A stretch of 64,000 nt of DNA from Sipunculus nudus. Lineage: Eukaryota; Annelida; Sipuncula; Golfingiida; Sipunculidae. The stretch is from assembly GCA_026874595.1 (NCBI GenBank), contig CM049316.1, positions 15,565,839 to 15,629,838 of the forward strand, written 5' to 3'. Positions 36,839 to 48,824 of the stretch are shown in pieces. Positions within the stretch are counted from its first letter, which is position 1, and each line of letters begins with the position of its first letter. The translations under genes and the position numbers were made by a program. Below the pieces are notes generated by a model, which did not search any database, was not told the DNA's origin, and worked only from the letters and a program-made list of their open reading frames with translations.

Positions 36839-37195
36839 TGCCATCATTCTGTGTATAAATGTAAACTGATATTATCCGGTGTTCAGATCCGAAGTGAGGC
36901 TGTTTTATACCAGCTAGCTGTACTGTTTGTATACAACCCATAAATAGCCAGGCTCTTCACACTCAAATAAGCGCCTGATTTAAATAAAATGATGCGTTTA
37001 TAAAAATAAGGACCAAACTCCTGCCATTATTCTGTGTATAAATGTATACTGATATTATCCGGTGTTCATATCCGAACCGAGGCTGTTTTATACCAGCTGG
37101 CTGCACTGTTTGTATACAACCCATAAATAGCCAGGCTCTTCTCACTCAAATAAGCGCCTAATTTAAATTAAATGATGCGTATAGTAAAATAAAGA
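36839..37195 (-). repeat. 181-bp tandem duplication of copy B promoter and exon 1
   Basis: Units begin at 36,839 and 37,020 (CTGCCAT[C/T]ATTCTGTG) and run about 170 bp at high similarity. Each has TATAAAA in minus orientation (36903-36909 in the first), about 56 bases before the ATG. The first unit keeps the GTGAGT donor after exon 1. The second keeps an ATG but lacks that donor. Confidence 0.8.
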
Positions 37196-37520
37196 CCAAA
37201 CACCATCTTTAATACAAAATCCTCCCCGCGACTCCGTGATCCTTCATGGTTTTTTCTCAAGCGGCCTACCACCCATGTAAATCCCTAAGAAAGTATCGAA
37301 GGATGTGGCGTCATTTTTTTAGGGCTGTACATTTGTATTCTCCATTATATTGATGTTGCATTGTTTTTATAACACGTAGACATACAAAACTCCAGTTTAA
37401 ATCTTTGAACAAGTATCTGTTAGTAGGAACATAATGTGTAGGAAACGTGTGGTATTTTTATTTCTACAAAGGGTCTAACTTCAATCATTTAAAACGGGAA
37501 TTTATTGGAAAATTATTTCA
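37196..37520. other. Unannotated
   Basis: Nothing recognised between the copy B promoter duplication and the segment shared with 3,966-4,560. Confidence 0.5.
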
Positions 37521-38110
37521 GCTGATGAAAGATGTCAGGCATTTGGGTGTTTCCCATATATTTTAGTGCTACCTACCGAGCCCCCCCCCCCTACACACAC
37601 ACACTGGGACTCCCATAACTGCCGCTCAACTCTGAACCAGGCATGGGGCGTCTTGATAGATTTTACAGATATGCAGTTCATTACACATCTCATGTGACAT
37701 GGAAATATTGTTTAAACAGATTGCTGCAATAATTACCAAATCTATACGGACATGTCATACATAATCTACTACAGGTCAAGCATACAATTCTACCATGGCT
37801 GGAATGTAACAGATCCATAATGTTTGTGCAGAAATCAAGTACTTTAGCCGGTGGATATAATCACAAATTTATTTTACAGTAGATATATGAGAGAGCATGA
37901 GAATTTACAAAGACACGCGTTAATTGAGACCTGGGTCGGTTGTCTTCTAGTATAGAATATACATGTAGCGGATTATCTTTGAACTTGGAATAGCAGTATC
38001 GATAAAAAATAATTCGATAACAATACCAATTATACAAGTTTTGTTTTTCTATTTTCCATGAAGGCGTAAGGCATATTCATCTGCAAATGCTGACTGTATC
38101 GTAAAAGATG
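37521..38110. repeat. Segment duplicated at 3,966-4,560; its inner part begins the left inverted arm
   Basis: Direct similarity to 3,966-4,560. From about 37,870 onward it also matches the reverse complement of the right arm ending at about 63,541. Confidence 0.65.
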
Positions 38111-40930
38111 CGAATACGATAAACAAGATGTACGGTTAATGACGATCCATAGAATGCTAAAACTAATGAAACTCTTTCTTTTATTTTTATTATTAAAAAA
38201 AAAATTTACGATCCAACTTCATACATGCAGGCAATAAAATTAAAAACTTAGTTGTAAGAGAAAAGATAAGTGCGTAATTAACTATTAAAGCCACAATACA
38301 TTATCTTGCTTTTATTTCCTGAAACAAATAAAAAAAAGAACTAAAAAGATAATAGCCTAAATTTTTTTCGATAGTAATAGATGACGTCATATCAGAAGTG
38401 ACTGTGTAATGTTAACACCCGCAAGTGTCATTGCACAACATGGAAGGCAGAATGACTCTATTTTCGAAGGACGCCACGACAGACACTGAGGCGTATGATC
38501 ACATGACTGTAGGCATCCATAAATAGATATTCACATTTTTATTCGCCTAATGAACACTTTAGTAATTAATCTTTCCTGTCTGCTCTTACAGTACCTGAAC
38601 TAAGGGAGATGAAAAAAAAGATAAAAATACACACAGAAGGAATTAGGTACAGAATTTAGAATATTGTATGCTTTTATGCTGTGCTCCCACCATATGTGTC
38701 ATTTTTACATTCGGCAAATAAATGAGTAGACGGGATTTTTTTTAAAATATGCAGTTGATCTTTATTTGTGCAGCTGTAAATGAAAAAGTATAGTTGTAAA
38801 TTTCCGTCACAGACTGAAAAAACCACTTTTATACCACTGTGAGTAAATAATTGAAGCTTATCAATCATTCATATCAAGGTAATATATTCCATGCAACTGG
38901 CTCTATAATTTACAGTATGAGTTTTTCACATTTTAAAGTCTCTATAATAAAAAATATATAATTTGTTATATACTCATTCATGTTTCACTATTAATATAAA
39001 TATCACATTAATCAATGAAATATGAGATTCATGCATATTTAATCTAATGGATTTTCATGAAACTCAAACATATTATCCATAGAGGTTCTCATCTGAATTA
39101 TATTTTCATCAAATTTCACGCATATTTAATCAGGTCAGAGATCACCAGATACACAACGGGCGTATTATGCACGTTTGCCGTGCTCTTATTTGAATGTTTT
39201 TAAACAAAATTTTACATTTCACATGCGACACTATTTCTAAAAAATTTCTTGAGATAATATGTTCAAAAGGAATTTAAAAATGGCTACCCTTGATGTCTGA
39301 CAGGCCTTAAATCCGACAACAAATATCCCCTTAAAGGGACCAAACATTGAAAAAGAATCACAGAAACTGCACTGACAAAAATTCTAATGTGGCTACTTGG
39401 CGGGTATAATGGGTTTCAGACATGTCTGACATTTTATATCACACATCCTCCAATAAAAGACCAAACTTGTGGCAATTGCTCGAAAGAATGTTACAGTATT
39501 GATTGTCCAAATAAAAAATATAAAAAGCATGATCAGGTTTGAGAGCTCTCATATTACAGTAAAAGGTGTAAGTCCAGAATTTTTTAATTATAACATTGCT
39601 TTTTAGGGGGTCAGCAGGGTAGGTAAAATGCAAAAACTGAAAAAAAGAAATGCAGAAAGCTTCAATAAGATACTTGTAAAACAAATAGACCTATTCTAAA
39701 TTCAGGTACAGAACCACATATTATCAGAACAGACACTGGTATATCTGATGATTTGCCAAAAAAATATTTAGATATCTAGGAAACTAAGTTTATAGCTATG
39801 ATTCCATAAAATAAACTGCAAATATGTTATCATCATCTCATAAATTAGTAGCTAAACCTTAATACAATACTCTCGTAGTCTCAATGCATGGCCGAAGCCT
39901 TTAGTAATTCCTCCGACAAAGAGTGTTGATGTTCTTATCATTCAATGGGCTGATACAAAAGGGAGTCACTTATCACAAATGTCACTCACATTTACGGCAC
40001 ACAGTGAGATGTACCCGTTGAAGTGCAATGGTTATATATACAAGAAATATAGCGATGGTCTACAAAGTAAGTTTTTATTGTAAACATCCCTGACCTATGA
40101 CCGTGGCCTCTTGCCCACATATCAATTGGGCTACTACCACTTAAACTTGAGTAATAATTTGGCAACCAATGTGTGAATAACTTTGACCTGCAGCCTTTAC
40201 CCTCCTGACCAGCTGACCCGAAGTCAATTTATTCTTTAAGCAAAAAGACCCATAAATATGAAGTTTGAAGCAAATTGAGTGATGCTTAGATGAGGCATAT
40301 TTGAAAGACTGAAGGTTTAGGATAAACGGTATAGCTTGAAATATGTTTACAAGCATTTGGAACAATTTAGTATTGTGACATTGACCTCAGAGCTTTTGAA
40401 CTCAACATAAATAGGGTAGGTAAGCCATATATAAGAGATGGAAGGCACAGGTTGAAAAGTTTGCCTTAAAATTATTGCACGCATGAAGTGGGTGCTGTAA
40501 ATTTGACCTTTGACCTCAAAAACAACAGGTCTTTTCCCCTGTTGGCAGAGATGCGATATTTCAATGCTGGAAGGTTTAAAAAGAAAAATCTAGCTTGAAA
40601 TGTGTCCACAGCCTTTTTAAGGAAGTGGATCAGGTGACCTTGACCTTTGACATTGTGACCTAAAATTCTATAGGATTCTTCTCCCATTTGGTAGGTGAGC
40701 CATATGTGACCTAATTTCAGGTTTGCAAGGAGATCCTTTCAGAACCTAAAAGACTGCATAGGGTTCTTGATCCTAGTCCTTACGGTTACGATTTGTGCCC
40801 TTCTAACGGCCGGACGGACAAAGACCGATCGCTATAGCACACCATGACTGAAGTCAGCTGAGCTAAAAACTATATCTCAAATGCATCTTTCCTTAAGAGG
40901 CGGGCATATTTTTAACTTCTCCTTGCATTC
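38110..40930. other. 2.8-kb block present in C and D units, absent from A unit
   Basis: Between the shared 3' segment and exon 4 the A unit has only about 0.3 kb, whereas C (and D in inverse, about 60,370-63,180) has 2.8 kb. It holds no gene. Its exon-proximal end (40,090-40,870) is DR1-type repeat (TGACCTTTGAC at about 40,503 and 40,637) with a short GGACGGAC tail near 40,810. The rest I do not recognise. Confidence 0.55.
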
Positions 40931-41097
40931 AACATACATTTCTATATTTCGCATTTACGATATCTGATGGTACCTGATCTCATGTAGAAATTAAGGATAA
41001 CTAGATTGCGTAATTTATCAATTTATTTTAAATTGGCTCCATGTATCGTTTATGTGAAACAGACCGATTTGAAATTCCAGGGAAATAATTTCTGATA

Positions 41098-44000
41098 TTA
41101 CACAGGAAATGTGACATCAAGAATACAGAACCAGTTGCCATCTCTTCTCTCGAAGACGACTCCAGCCCTGGAACAAATGCGTGAAGTAAATCTAAGAACA
41201 CAGGTATGAAATAAAAAAAATAATAAAGAAAATTTATATGTGTTAAGCTAGCATTCCATATATGCAAGTGCTGTGATTCGATAAGCACCTATGCGTATAC
41301 GCATGTAGCAAATCTGGGGATACAGCCAAGCGCTGTATGACTAGACAGGACAAAGTGTGGACTTTCTTCAAAACTTACGTTAAACAAAATGAAGTGTCAT
41401 TTGATAGCCTTTATTTCGTAAACTGTACAACCTCATGGTGAAACTCACAAATTCTGATAATTAATGAATTAAAATGAAAATTACATGTCGTAATAAATAA
41501 AAACTAACATTACATAAAACTGGTACCGTTTGACGAAAACTGACGTCATTGAGGGAATTCCCGGGGATTTTCTCAATGAATGATCAAATGACACAATTTC
41601 TATAACTACAGTTTCTTCAAAACTTACGTTAAAAATGATGTGTCATTTGATAGCCTTATAGAGAGCAAAATAAAACACTGGAGAAGCACAAATACAGAAA
41701 GTGTCCTTAAAAAGGCTGAAGCAACCAGATAAAAACTGAAAACATAAAAAGAAAAGGAAATTGACCTGTGATTCATAAATACATACAATAACAGTGGGCA
41801 GTAAAGTAAAGACAGAATCCCAAGTATCAGAAAATGTACCGGTTACGCGAGGGCAACAAAGCATAATCACTCTTTAAAATCATGGCAAAAGGACATTGTC
41901 ACAGAATACATCAGGGGTTTGTGCATTTACATAGTGATCAAAGAAAACAGTGTCCGTTTTCCAACGCCCAACCTTCATGGCTTTCCTGGGTTCGACCCCT
42001 GCCTCAACCTGCATGGTCGCACCTGTGGGACGGAAATCCTTCGCCGTAAATTCTGGGTACAACCCGGCCAATCTCAGTACGTCATTCAGACAATTAGCGA
42101 TAGACTGAGCAGACAAGGCACGATAGGGTGGCTTAAGAGATATGAACACGGGGTGCCCTTCAACAGATGTGAATGACGCAGTACGTTCCATGTAACACCG
42201 CAGCGTGTGAACTGGGCATAATTTTGTATTGCTGGACGGAGGAAGGTTTACCTCAAAACCAGCTCTGTCAGTATCATTCTTGATACCTTGCAGATACAGG
42301 ACTGCAGACCCATCACCTTCGAATGACACGTTTGATCGGCCAAATATCAGCGATGTGGTAGTCAGACGCTGCGGACAAAAAGACACCGCTTTCGGGGCAA
42401 CATCCGACGGGCGCAACATCAGAGTTAGAGCCAGCAATGTAAGGTACTTCGCGCGAAGATCCTTGATGCTTAACAGGTCGTTATCTGACCAGTTAAGGAA
42501 TAAGTAGCGTATTGGTTGAACCGGAATAACGCGCGACCGACGACGCACCTGAAAGGTACCTGATTTTATCAAGGCTGTCACGAATCGACATACATACAGG
42601 TCACGCATTGGATTTTCCCCACCTAGCGCATCAAAAAGGTGGGAAAGAGCTGCTCTAGCACACCGCAACTTAGAAGTTGGGCGTTCCGAGGCATCAGCCA
42701 ATGTACATAAATAGTCCAAAAGGGTAGGTTCATGATCAAGTGAGACGCCTTTACTCGCACAGAACTCGTGAAACTGCGCAATATGTGGATCATAGTTATT
42801 TAAGGTGGACGGTGCTAAGAACAACCTGAATTGCGCCTGGGCTCGCTTTGACCAACCGCGTTTGTCGAGGCATTCCTTCCAGACACTCTCCAGGCATAGA
42901 GGCGCCACCAGGGGTTTCGAAGCACCTCCGCATCCGGGAACTTTGCATTTATGTACTGACTGTTCTTTGGAAGGCGAAGTGGATGCCGGATAGTAAGTGT
43001 CCGTAAGCGGTGAAACCATGGTTGGCTTGGCCAGCAAGGCGCAACTATAGTGGCCTCGGATCCGGACTGTATCACCTTGTCGATGACCTTGTCGAGCAGG
43101 CGAAACGGAGCGTTGACCCAATTGTTATGGCCTGACCAGTCCTGTCCCAGTGCGTCGACCCCTGCAGTCCCTGGCTCCAAAAATCTGGAGTTGAACACCG
43201 GCAACTGAGCATTTTGTAGACTGGCAAAACGATCCACTGTATGTGGCCCCCATAATCTGTCGTTATATGCAAAAAGCCGTGGGTGTATAGTCCATTCGTA
43301 TTTCGGATTTAGGCGGGTCAGACGGTCGGCGTGCGTATTTTGACTGCCCGCCAAGTATCCTGCTGATACTTCTGCGTTGATGCGGTGAGCTTTTATCCAT
43401 ATGGCTTTGGCGATCTTTGTCAACTGTGGACTTGGACCACCTCCATGATTGATATACGTCACAGCAGTAAAGTTGTCCGTCAACACGTGAACCGATTTTT
43501 TCCTGATAATATGCTCGAACGCGTTGATCGACACTAACACAGCCATCAGTTCGCGATAATTTTGACATGTTTGTGCTACATATGGTGTCCAAAAACCCGA
43601 AGCTTCAAAGTCCATGCAGACACCCCCGTAACCAGAAGGGCTTGCATTAGTAACTATTTGGATCTCAGGAAGACGGAGTTTGATTCGGAAACCGTTCCAA
43701 CCGTCTATGGATTTCACCCACCATGTGAGGTCCTTTCCAGCTGCTTGAGTTATGAAAAGTATACTATTCCAGTCCGTTCTGGTACGTAACAAACGGTAAA
43801 CACTACGCAGCATAAGCTTTCCCGGTCCAACAGCGCGCACAACTGAAACACATTGACCAGCAGCACGATCGAGCACTCTAGGAGATACTGATTCCAGCCG
43901 TAGAATTCGGGAAATGTCTTTTTTTTAACTTTCGACACTTAGAACTCGGTATCTGCAATATTGGAGTTTCACACTCAGTATTCACAACGTATCCTAAGTA

Positions 44001-47000
44001 TAGCTGTTTGCGAGATGGAGTTAGCGAAGATTTATCCCAGTTGACAGTCCAGCCAAGGTCGTGTAGTAGTTTGATGGTAGTATCCCTGTTTTAATATATC
44101 CGACTCAGACGCCAGAATAAGAAAATCGTCCACGTACAACACAATTCTTATACCACGTGACCTAAGGAAAGTGACAACAGGTTTGAGACACTTGCCAAAA
44201 AATATGGACTGCAAGACAGACCAAAGGGTAACACACACCATCTATAAAATAGTCCACGCCAATGAAACCCCAGGTAAACGCGATCAACTTCAGCGACGTT
44301 TACATGATGAAAACCGTTCTTTATTTCAAGCGTCACCATGTAATCATGTGGCTGAATGCATTTAGACACAACTCGTATATCCTCATACTGGAAGCTGTTT
44401 TTTTTGCAATAATCATTGAGTTTACGTAGGTCATGAATTAGTCTGAGTTTTTTGTTTTTCTTGGGCACAACACCGATCGGTGAAACACAGTGTGGACGAT
44501 AATCAAGTAGCTCAATAGCTTTGGTTTGAAGCAACTCCTTTATTTCGGTGTCAACAAACTGAGTTTCTCTTTCTGTTAACCTATGGTTGGGTAAAATAAT
44601 TCGTTCAGGTTCACGGTCAAAGGAAATGTGCACGCCCTCTATAAGCCAGTTCAGAACGGTGTCATTGGTATTAATTAACTTCCAGTTATCAACACACTGA
44701 TGTAGCACCATTGCAACATACTGTGTAAAAGTATCTTAGTTGCACTAACCTGAGCAATTTAATCATACTATATAATGATACACGTGAATAATGTATAGTG
44801 AATGTTATGAAAAACTTATGCAACAGTATAACAGCACATCTCACACAATGGTATTAATTGTGATACACATATCCTGGTGAAGTGTTATGACTGAATGTCA
44901 TCATCAGTGAGTCGCTGGTAAGGATCACGTTCATTGCGGGACTGGTTTCACTGCACGGGTAAATAATCCAGTTTGTCAGGACACGCTTTTGAGTCTCGAC
45001 CGGCGAGGTTGCACCGTTTGACGAAAACTGACGTCATTGAGGGAATTCCCGGGGATTCCCTCAATGAATGATCAAATGACACAATTTCTATAACTACAGT
45101 TGTCCCGTCCATTACCATGCGTATGCGTTTTCGCTCGCTACAATGAGTGATCGAAACGTAGCGTACTGCATACGCTTACGTATTAAAAGAATTACACTAC
45201 GGTTTCAAGCTACATTAAGATAGCATTCCATATATGCGTATACGGTACGTATGCGAATGCAGTACATATGCGTAAAGCAGCTAGAAAACGGACGTCTGCG
45301 GTCCAAACAATATGTATGCGTATGCCGTGCGTATTGATCAAAATAAGGCATATACTACAGAGCTAGTAAGTAGAGAAGTCATCTCCCAGAAGAATATACT
45401 CTCAACGACGTCAAAGTTTATAATTTCCCCGTCCGTTATCATGCGTTTACAATCACTAACCTGAGCGATATATGAGATGACATCTTTACACAAACGTGCT
45501 GCATATAGACATTTGTGGAATCACACCATAAGAATATAATGTGTCCGATTCAAAAATGCATACGTATACGAAACACATACGTACCGCATACTCATATATG
45601 GTATGAGACCTAAGGGTGTCATATTTTGTACGTTTGGCACTTTAATTGATATCATCAAGCTAGCATTCCATATATGCGTATGTGGTACGTATGCTTAATT
45701 AATCTAGATAACGGACGCCTGCGAATGCGGTACGTATGAAGCCGAAAAAGGCCTGTAGTATAGATCTGCATGAGTAGAGAAAATTATCCCACAGAGAAAC
45801 ACCTTATCACTAATGTCAAAGTGTGAAATCCCCCCGTCCATTACCATGCTTATGCGTTTCCACTCGCTAGAGTGACCGATCGAAAGGTGCTGAAATGTGT
45901 ACTAATATACGCACATATCCTGCACACGCATCTCTATAAAGCCACTTTAAGTGCCATATTTTGTACGTTTGACACTATAATTGATTGAATATATATTATA
46001 ATTACACAGCTTTAGGAGAAAAAAATCGGCAAAGAGCATATTCAGGGAGCACTTATAAAAATATATTTGAGGGTGAGTAATGACAATACAATTATATTAT
46101 GGTGTAAACACGTTTCTCACTTTGACAGTGTGACCTCCTTCCCGTCTTCATCCCGACGTATTGCCCGGTCATACACCGATACCTGGTTGTCAGTGATGAA
46201 GAAACGGTCCACAACCATTTCAAAATCAGTCAGACCCTCGGCGGACATAGCTGCGAAGGTCTGGTTGATTTCTTCTCAAATAAAAGACACAACAGTTTTC
46301 AAATAAAAAAGGTCCTACAGATTTTGATTCTTTTTTCTAAATTTTCATCAGTTGTACACACTTCAGCCGAAAATTAACTAAATGAACATATGTATTCATA
46401 TAGCAGCATGATTTAGACATCAAGTATTTTAGATTCAATGAAGCAATAAGGAAAAAAACACTTACAGGGTGTATTCTTCTGTAAATAATAAATATATAAT
46501 TGTTGGTTCAAATATATTTTTTCTTTGCCGAATTTCAATAATATTATTGTTATCCCAAACGAGAACTAGGCATATACATTAATGATTCCATAATAGGCAT
46601 TCAATGGGAATTTAACGTTTTTACTATATTCATAATTAATTATAATATTTATAAATAATTTACAATATAAAAAATTGATTTGATCCTGGGCCAAAATCTA
46701 TACACATAAAGAATTATATACCTCAATGTATTAATACTGATTTAGAATTCCTCAATATCTTATTACTGTTACTATTAATATAAAACTAGACAAAGAGGAC
46801 AAAAAGATTACTTCCTGCCAATTTGCCGGTAAGGTAGGCTTACCTGAATAAGGTACATCTGGTTTCCCAGGTAACACAAGCAGGGAGTCGGGCTGGTAGT
46901 ATCTGCTAGCTATAACGTCAAACCTCTTATTTCTATAGTCGTCGCTGAAATCGGCCAATATTTTACGTATTTCTTGTTTGATAGTCTCGTCTGTATGTAA

Positions 47001-47286
47001 AATATATATACACACATACGTCAAATACAATAACAGCTACAAATACATCACAACAGGCACGCATTAACACAAATGGCGCATGATACACGTACTCAAATAT
47101 CAGGCTCTAGTGCGAACGCACACTAAACATATATTGGAATATTAAGTGCTGAGTAGCAAACAGAAATATGCTGAAAATACATGTTGTATTCTGTTTAAAT
47201 GTCTTGATAAAACTGTTATCAAATCTCGGTGTCCGAATAAGGGTCAGAAAGTGGAAAAACAAACAGAGACACTCACGATTTGCCAT
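41098..47286 (-). CDS. NTF2-like/SnoaL-like protein, copy C, four exons
   Basis: Exons (minus): 47277-47286, 46844-46990, 46121-46271 and 41098-41167; 125 residues, frame open. Donors GTGAGT, GTAAGC and GTGAGA; acceptors CAG, AAG and CAG. The protein begins MANHETIKQEIRKILADF and ends DGNWFCILDVTFPV. It differs from copy A at scattered sites, for example P for A at residue 44 and an AMSAEG instead of AMYAEG segment. It has the same inferred NTF2-like fold; substrate unknown. Intron 3 is 4,953 bp because it hosts a complete tyrosine-recombinase retroelement on the same strand. Splicing across it is possible since all sites are intact, but untested. The LINE 3' end lies about 165 bp upstream of the start codon. 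Confidence 0.85.
41525..41659. repeat. Internal A2-B1 repeat junction of the recombinase element
   Basis: 41525-41612 matches the right end 45013-45100 (ACCGTTTGACGAAAACTGAC...ACTACAGT) and 41612-41659 matches the left end 41365-41411 (TTCTTCAAAACTTACG...GATAGCCTT). The fused copy reproduces the joint expected if the two ends were circularised. Confidence 0.85.
41880..43121 (-). CDS. Tyrosine recombinase of the retroelement (413 codons)
   Basis: Intact frame. The N-terminal third includes a core-binding-like helical region (about residues 95-185: FRLFLAPSTLNNYDPHIAQF). The catalytic domain carries R237 (LMLRPSD), R364 (KDFRPTGATM), W387 (VGRWKTD) and the nucleophile candidate Y397 (FFDHYVN). 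The His of the usual HxxR box is Lys here, which I believe is normal in this group. The N-terminus overlaps the RNase H frame by about 307 bases in another frame. It would join the circular cDNA to the target. It is the only open frame of the element without visible damage. Confidence 0.9.
   Translation of the reverse strand: MGQRSVSPARQGHRQGDTVRIRGHYSCALLAKPTMVSPLTDTYYPASTSPSKEQSVHKCKVPGCGGASKPLVAPLCLESVWKECLDKRGWSKRAQAQFRLFLAPSTLNNYDPHIAQFHEFCASKGVSLDHEPTLLDYLCTLADASERPTSKLRCARAALSHLFDALGGENPMRDLYVCRFVTALIKSGTFQVRRRSRVIPVQPIRYLFLNWSDNDLLSIKDLRAKYLTLLALTLMLRPSDVAPKAVSFCPQRLTTTSLIFGRSNVSFEGDGSAVLYLQGIKNDTDRAGFEVNLPPSSNTKLCPVHTLRCYMERTASFTSVEGHPVFISLKPPYRALSAQSIANCLNDVLRLAGLYPEFTAKDFRPTGATMQVEAGVEPRKAMKVGRWKTDTVFFDHYVNAQTPDVFCDNVLLP
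42815..44711 (-). pseudogene. Reverse transcriptase-RNase H of the recombinase element, broken
   Basis: Reverse transcriptase at 44,711-44,148 (LRLIHDLRKLNDYCK, MVTLEIKNGFHHVNV, CVLPFGLSCSPYF). Motif C, VLYVDDFLILAS, is read in a second frame near 44,125. RNase H and its C-terminal extension follow at 43,876-42,815 (VTNASPSGYGG, VHVLTDNFTAVTYIN, AGSQNTHADRLTRL). Frame changes at a T run near 44,204, near 44,090 and at an A run near 43,920. In motif A the catalytic Asp reads Glu (LEIKNG), and in RNase H the first Asp reads Asn (TNAS). So the enzyme is both frame-broken and altered at active-site positions. Confidence 0.85.
45101..46120. repeat. Intron 3 tract of GCATACGCATA palindromic units
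   Basis: At least two related units (45,228-45,612 and 45,664-45,940), each starting AGCATTCCATATATGCGTA and containing GGTACGTATGCG motifs, similar to 5,018-5,403. The mirrored counterpart in the right arm is about 58,980-59,870. Confidence 0.6.
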
Positions 47287-47452
47287 TCTGTTGGAGGTCA
47301 ACGATGAAAGGCAAACAAACACATCAGCGCATCAGAGATAGCGGGACCCTGTGTTCCATCTGTGCTTTAAATTACCACAGGCTGAAACGTGGCAATGTGT
47401 AACAGCCAGTAGGTGTTATACCCTTGATTAATATCCCAGGCCTTAGACTGTT
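47287..47452 (-). promoter_or_regulatory. Proximal promoter of copy C
   Basis: TTTAAA at 47366-47371, about 80 bases before the ATG, preceded by the palindrome TTACCAC...GTGGCAA (47372-47395 on plus), one change from the copy A and D version. Homology with copy A continues to AGACTGTTAT, where the LINE tail begins. Confidence 0.55.
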
Positions 47453-47654
47453 ATACATTACAATACAATACAATTTATTGGCTCAAGACAATATATACAT
47501 TGTATGGAGCACCAGAGTACATGGGTGCATTATCATCTTAAAAATACAATTGAGTTGGAAATTACATAAATGATCAAACAGTAACACAACCTGAGTGCAC
47601 ATAGGACTAGAACTTTAAAAAAAGAAAGAAAGACATTGCTACATGCTTTGGCAA

Positions 47655-48508
47655 GTATTTGTGCAAAATGGTTTTGACTAAAAAAAACTATTGTTAACGA
47701 AACTAAACATACCCTAGCAGTCCAGCCACTGGGTTGTTGATGATAATCCATTACTTGTGTAATTATGTTACCTAAGGGACTGATAGAGAAGAAAGTATAA
47801 ATATGCTGCATAAAATATGTGCATGTTACAATATACACTCTAGGTACTGAGATGCATAATAAGTGAATACTAATTTGTCTTAGTGTAAATTTAGTATTTG
47901 TGTGTAAGGCACAATACAGAGGTGTCATGTTCAAATATAGCAATATGTACTCTTGATACATGAAATTAATCCTGAAGTAATATATAAAACATTACTAAAG
48001 CAGTACATCTACTATAATATATACCATTGATAACAAGGTCCAATATACAAATAATGCATTAACAATCATTAGGCACACCCTTAGAAAATTAATGTCAGTC
48101 TCAAATAAAGAAAAAATGTATCCGTTGAAATGTACACTTATTGAGTTAGAATGCATATATACAATTGAAAATGAAAGAATACATGAGAAATAAAATAAAT
48201 CTGTCACAACATATTCTTTGTGATGGGATGTCACACTTTTGATTAAACTTTGTATATAATATTCGTTTCTAATCCTGGAATACGATGTTGTGAAAGTACA
48301 AAAGTAACAATACACACTCTTGGTATTAAATTGCAATTTTGCAATACTAAGGCTACACTTCTGCTATAATATACACTAATGGTACTAAAGTGCAAAGTAT
48401 AAATAGTACAACAACTAACAAATTTCATTGTATACACCCTTGGTACTGTAAAAAAATACTCAATAAAGATAAAAATTAATGTCTCTTGTAAAGTACACAG
48501 GTAGAATG
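47655..48508. repeat. Left-arm-only block with ATACACTCTTGGTACTAAAG repeats in the LINE 3' UTR
   Basis: Absent from the right arm, where flanking TTTGGCAAGTA and TATACTATCAATAAAC are adjacent (57,265-57,290). About five degenerate copies of ATACACTCTTGGTACTAAAGTGC lie at about 47,830, 48,310, 48,367 and 48,430. Either an expansion on the left or a deletion on the right. Confidence 0.6.
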
Positions 48509-48824
48509 CAATATACTATCAATAAACAGAAAGAATTTAAAAAAAAAACACTGGTACACGAAAAATAAAATAAATCTATCACAGCATGTTCTCTGTAATG
48601 TGGTATTTCTGCTTATCATTACTGATCTGTTACTCTTAGTACTAGTTCATTAATGTGAATGATATAATAGATAGCAACGTGTGAAATGCAAGGAAAAAAT
48701 AGATACTGATAGTTACATGTTCTTTCTTTTATCATTCCGAGATTTATGAAGGTTAAGCCGGTCAAGTCAAGTTTGTTTTATAAGGTTACTATGGCCCTAT
48801 TTTGTATTTATAACCTACTAGCTG

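Larger units (their letters stand above)
33657..36847 (-). pseudogene. NTF2-like family pseudogene, copy B
   Basis: Three decayed exons on the minus strand. Exon 1 is 36835-36847 (MMAD + C, donor GTGAGT). Exon 2 is 34900-35045 (REYIK-stop-QILKLNAEFSDDF ... RFDVLASKYYQPDTLIVLQ), aligning with exon 2 of the other copies but 146 bases long and with an in-frame TAG. Exon 3, about 33657-33735, has INRTYAV, a frame break, then KIIVDRFFITDKQ. Exon 4 was not found. Residue divergence from A, C and D is much greater than among those three, so this is an older member. Introns are longer (1.8 and 1.2 kb). Confidence 0.8.
41363..45100 (-). mobile_element. Tyrosine-recombinase retroelement with split direct repeats (Ngaro/PAT-like)
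   Basis: A 3.74-kb insertion in intron 3 of copy C, absent from the matching place in copy D (near 59,850), which gives the empty-site sequence. In element orientation: terminal repeat A1 (45100-45013), reverse transcriptase, RNase H, tyrosine recombinase, then repeats B1 (41659-41612), A2 (41612-41525) and B2 (41411-41365). The A1-ORFs-B1-A2-B2 order is the split direct repeat layout of Ngaro and PAT elements, which integrate by recombinase from a circular intermediate and leave no target duplication; none is seen. There is no room for gag between A1 and the reverse transcriptase, so it is probably internally shortened. Exact end bases are uncertain by one to three. Confidence 0.85.

Noticed and set aside
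47533-48437. Several 64-142 codon minus-strand frames
   Set aside because: They lie in the LINE 3' UTR minisatellite block and show hydrophobic low-complexity composition without motifs.
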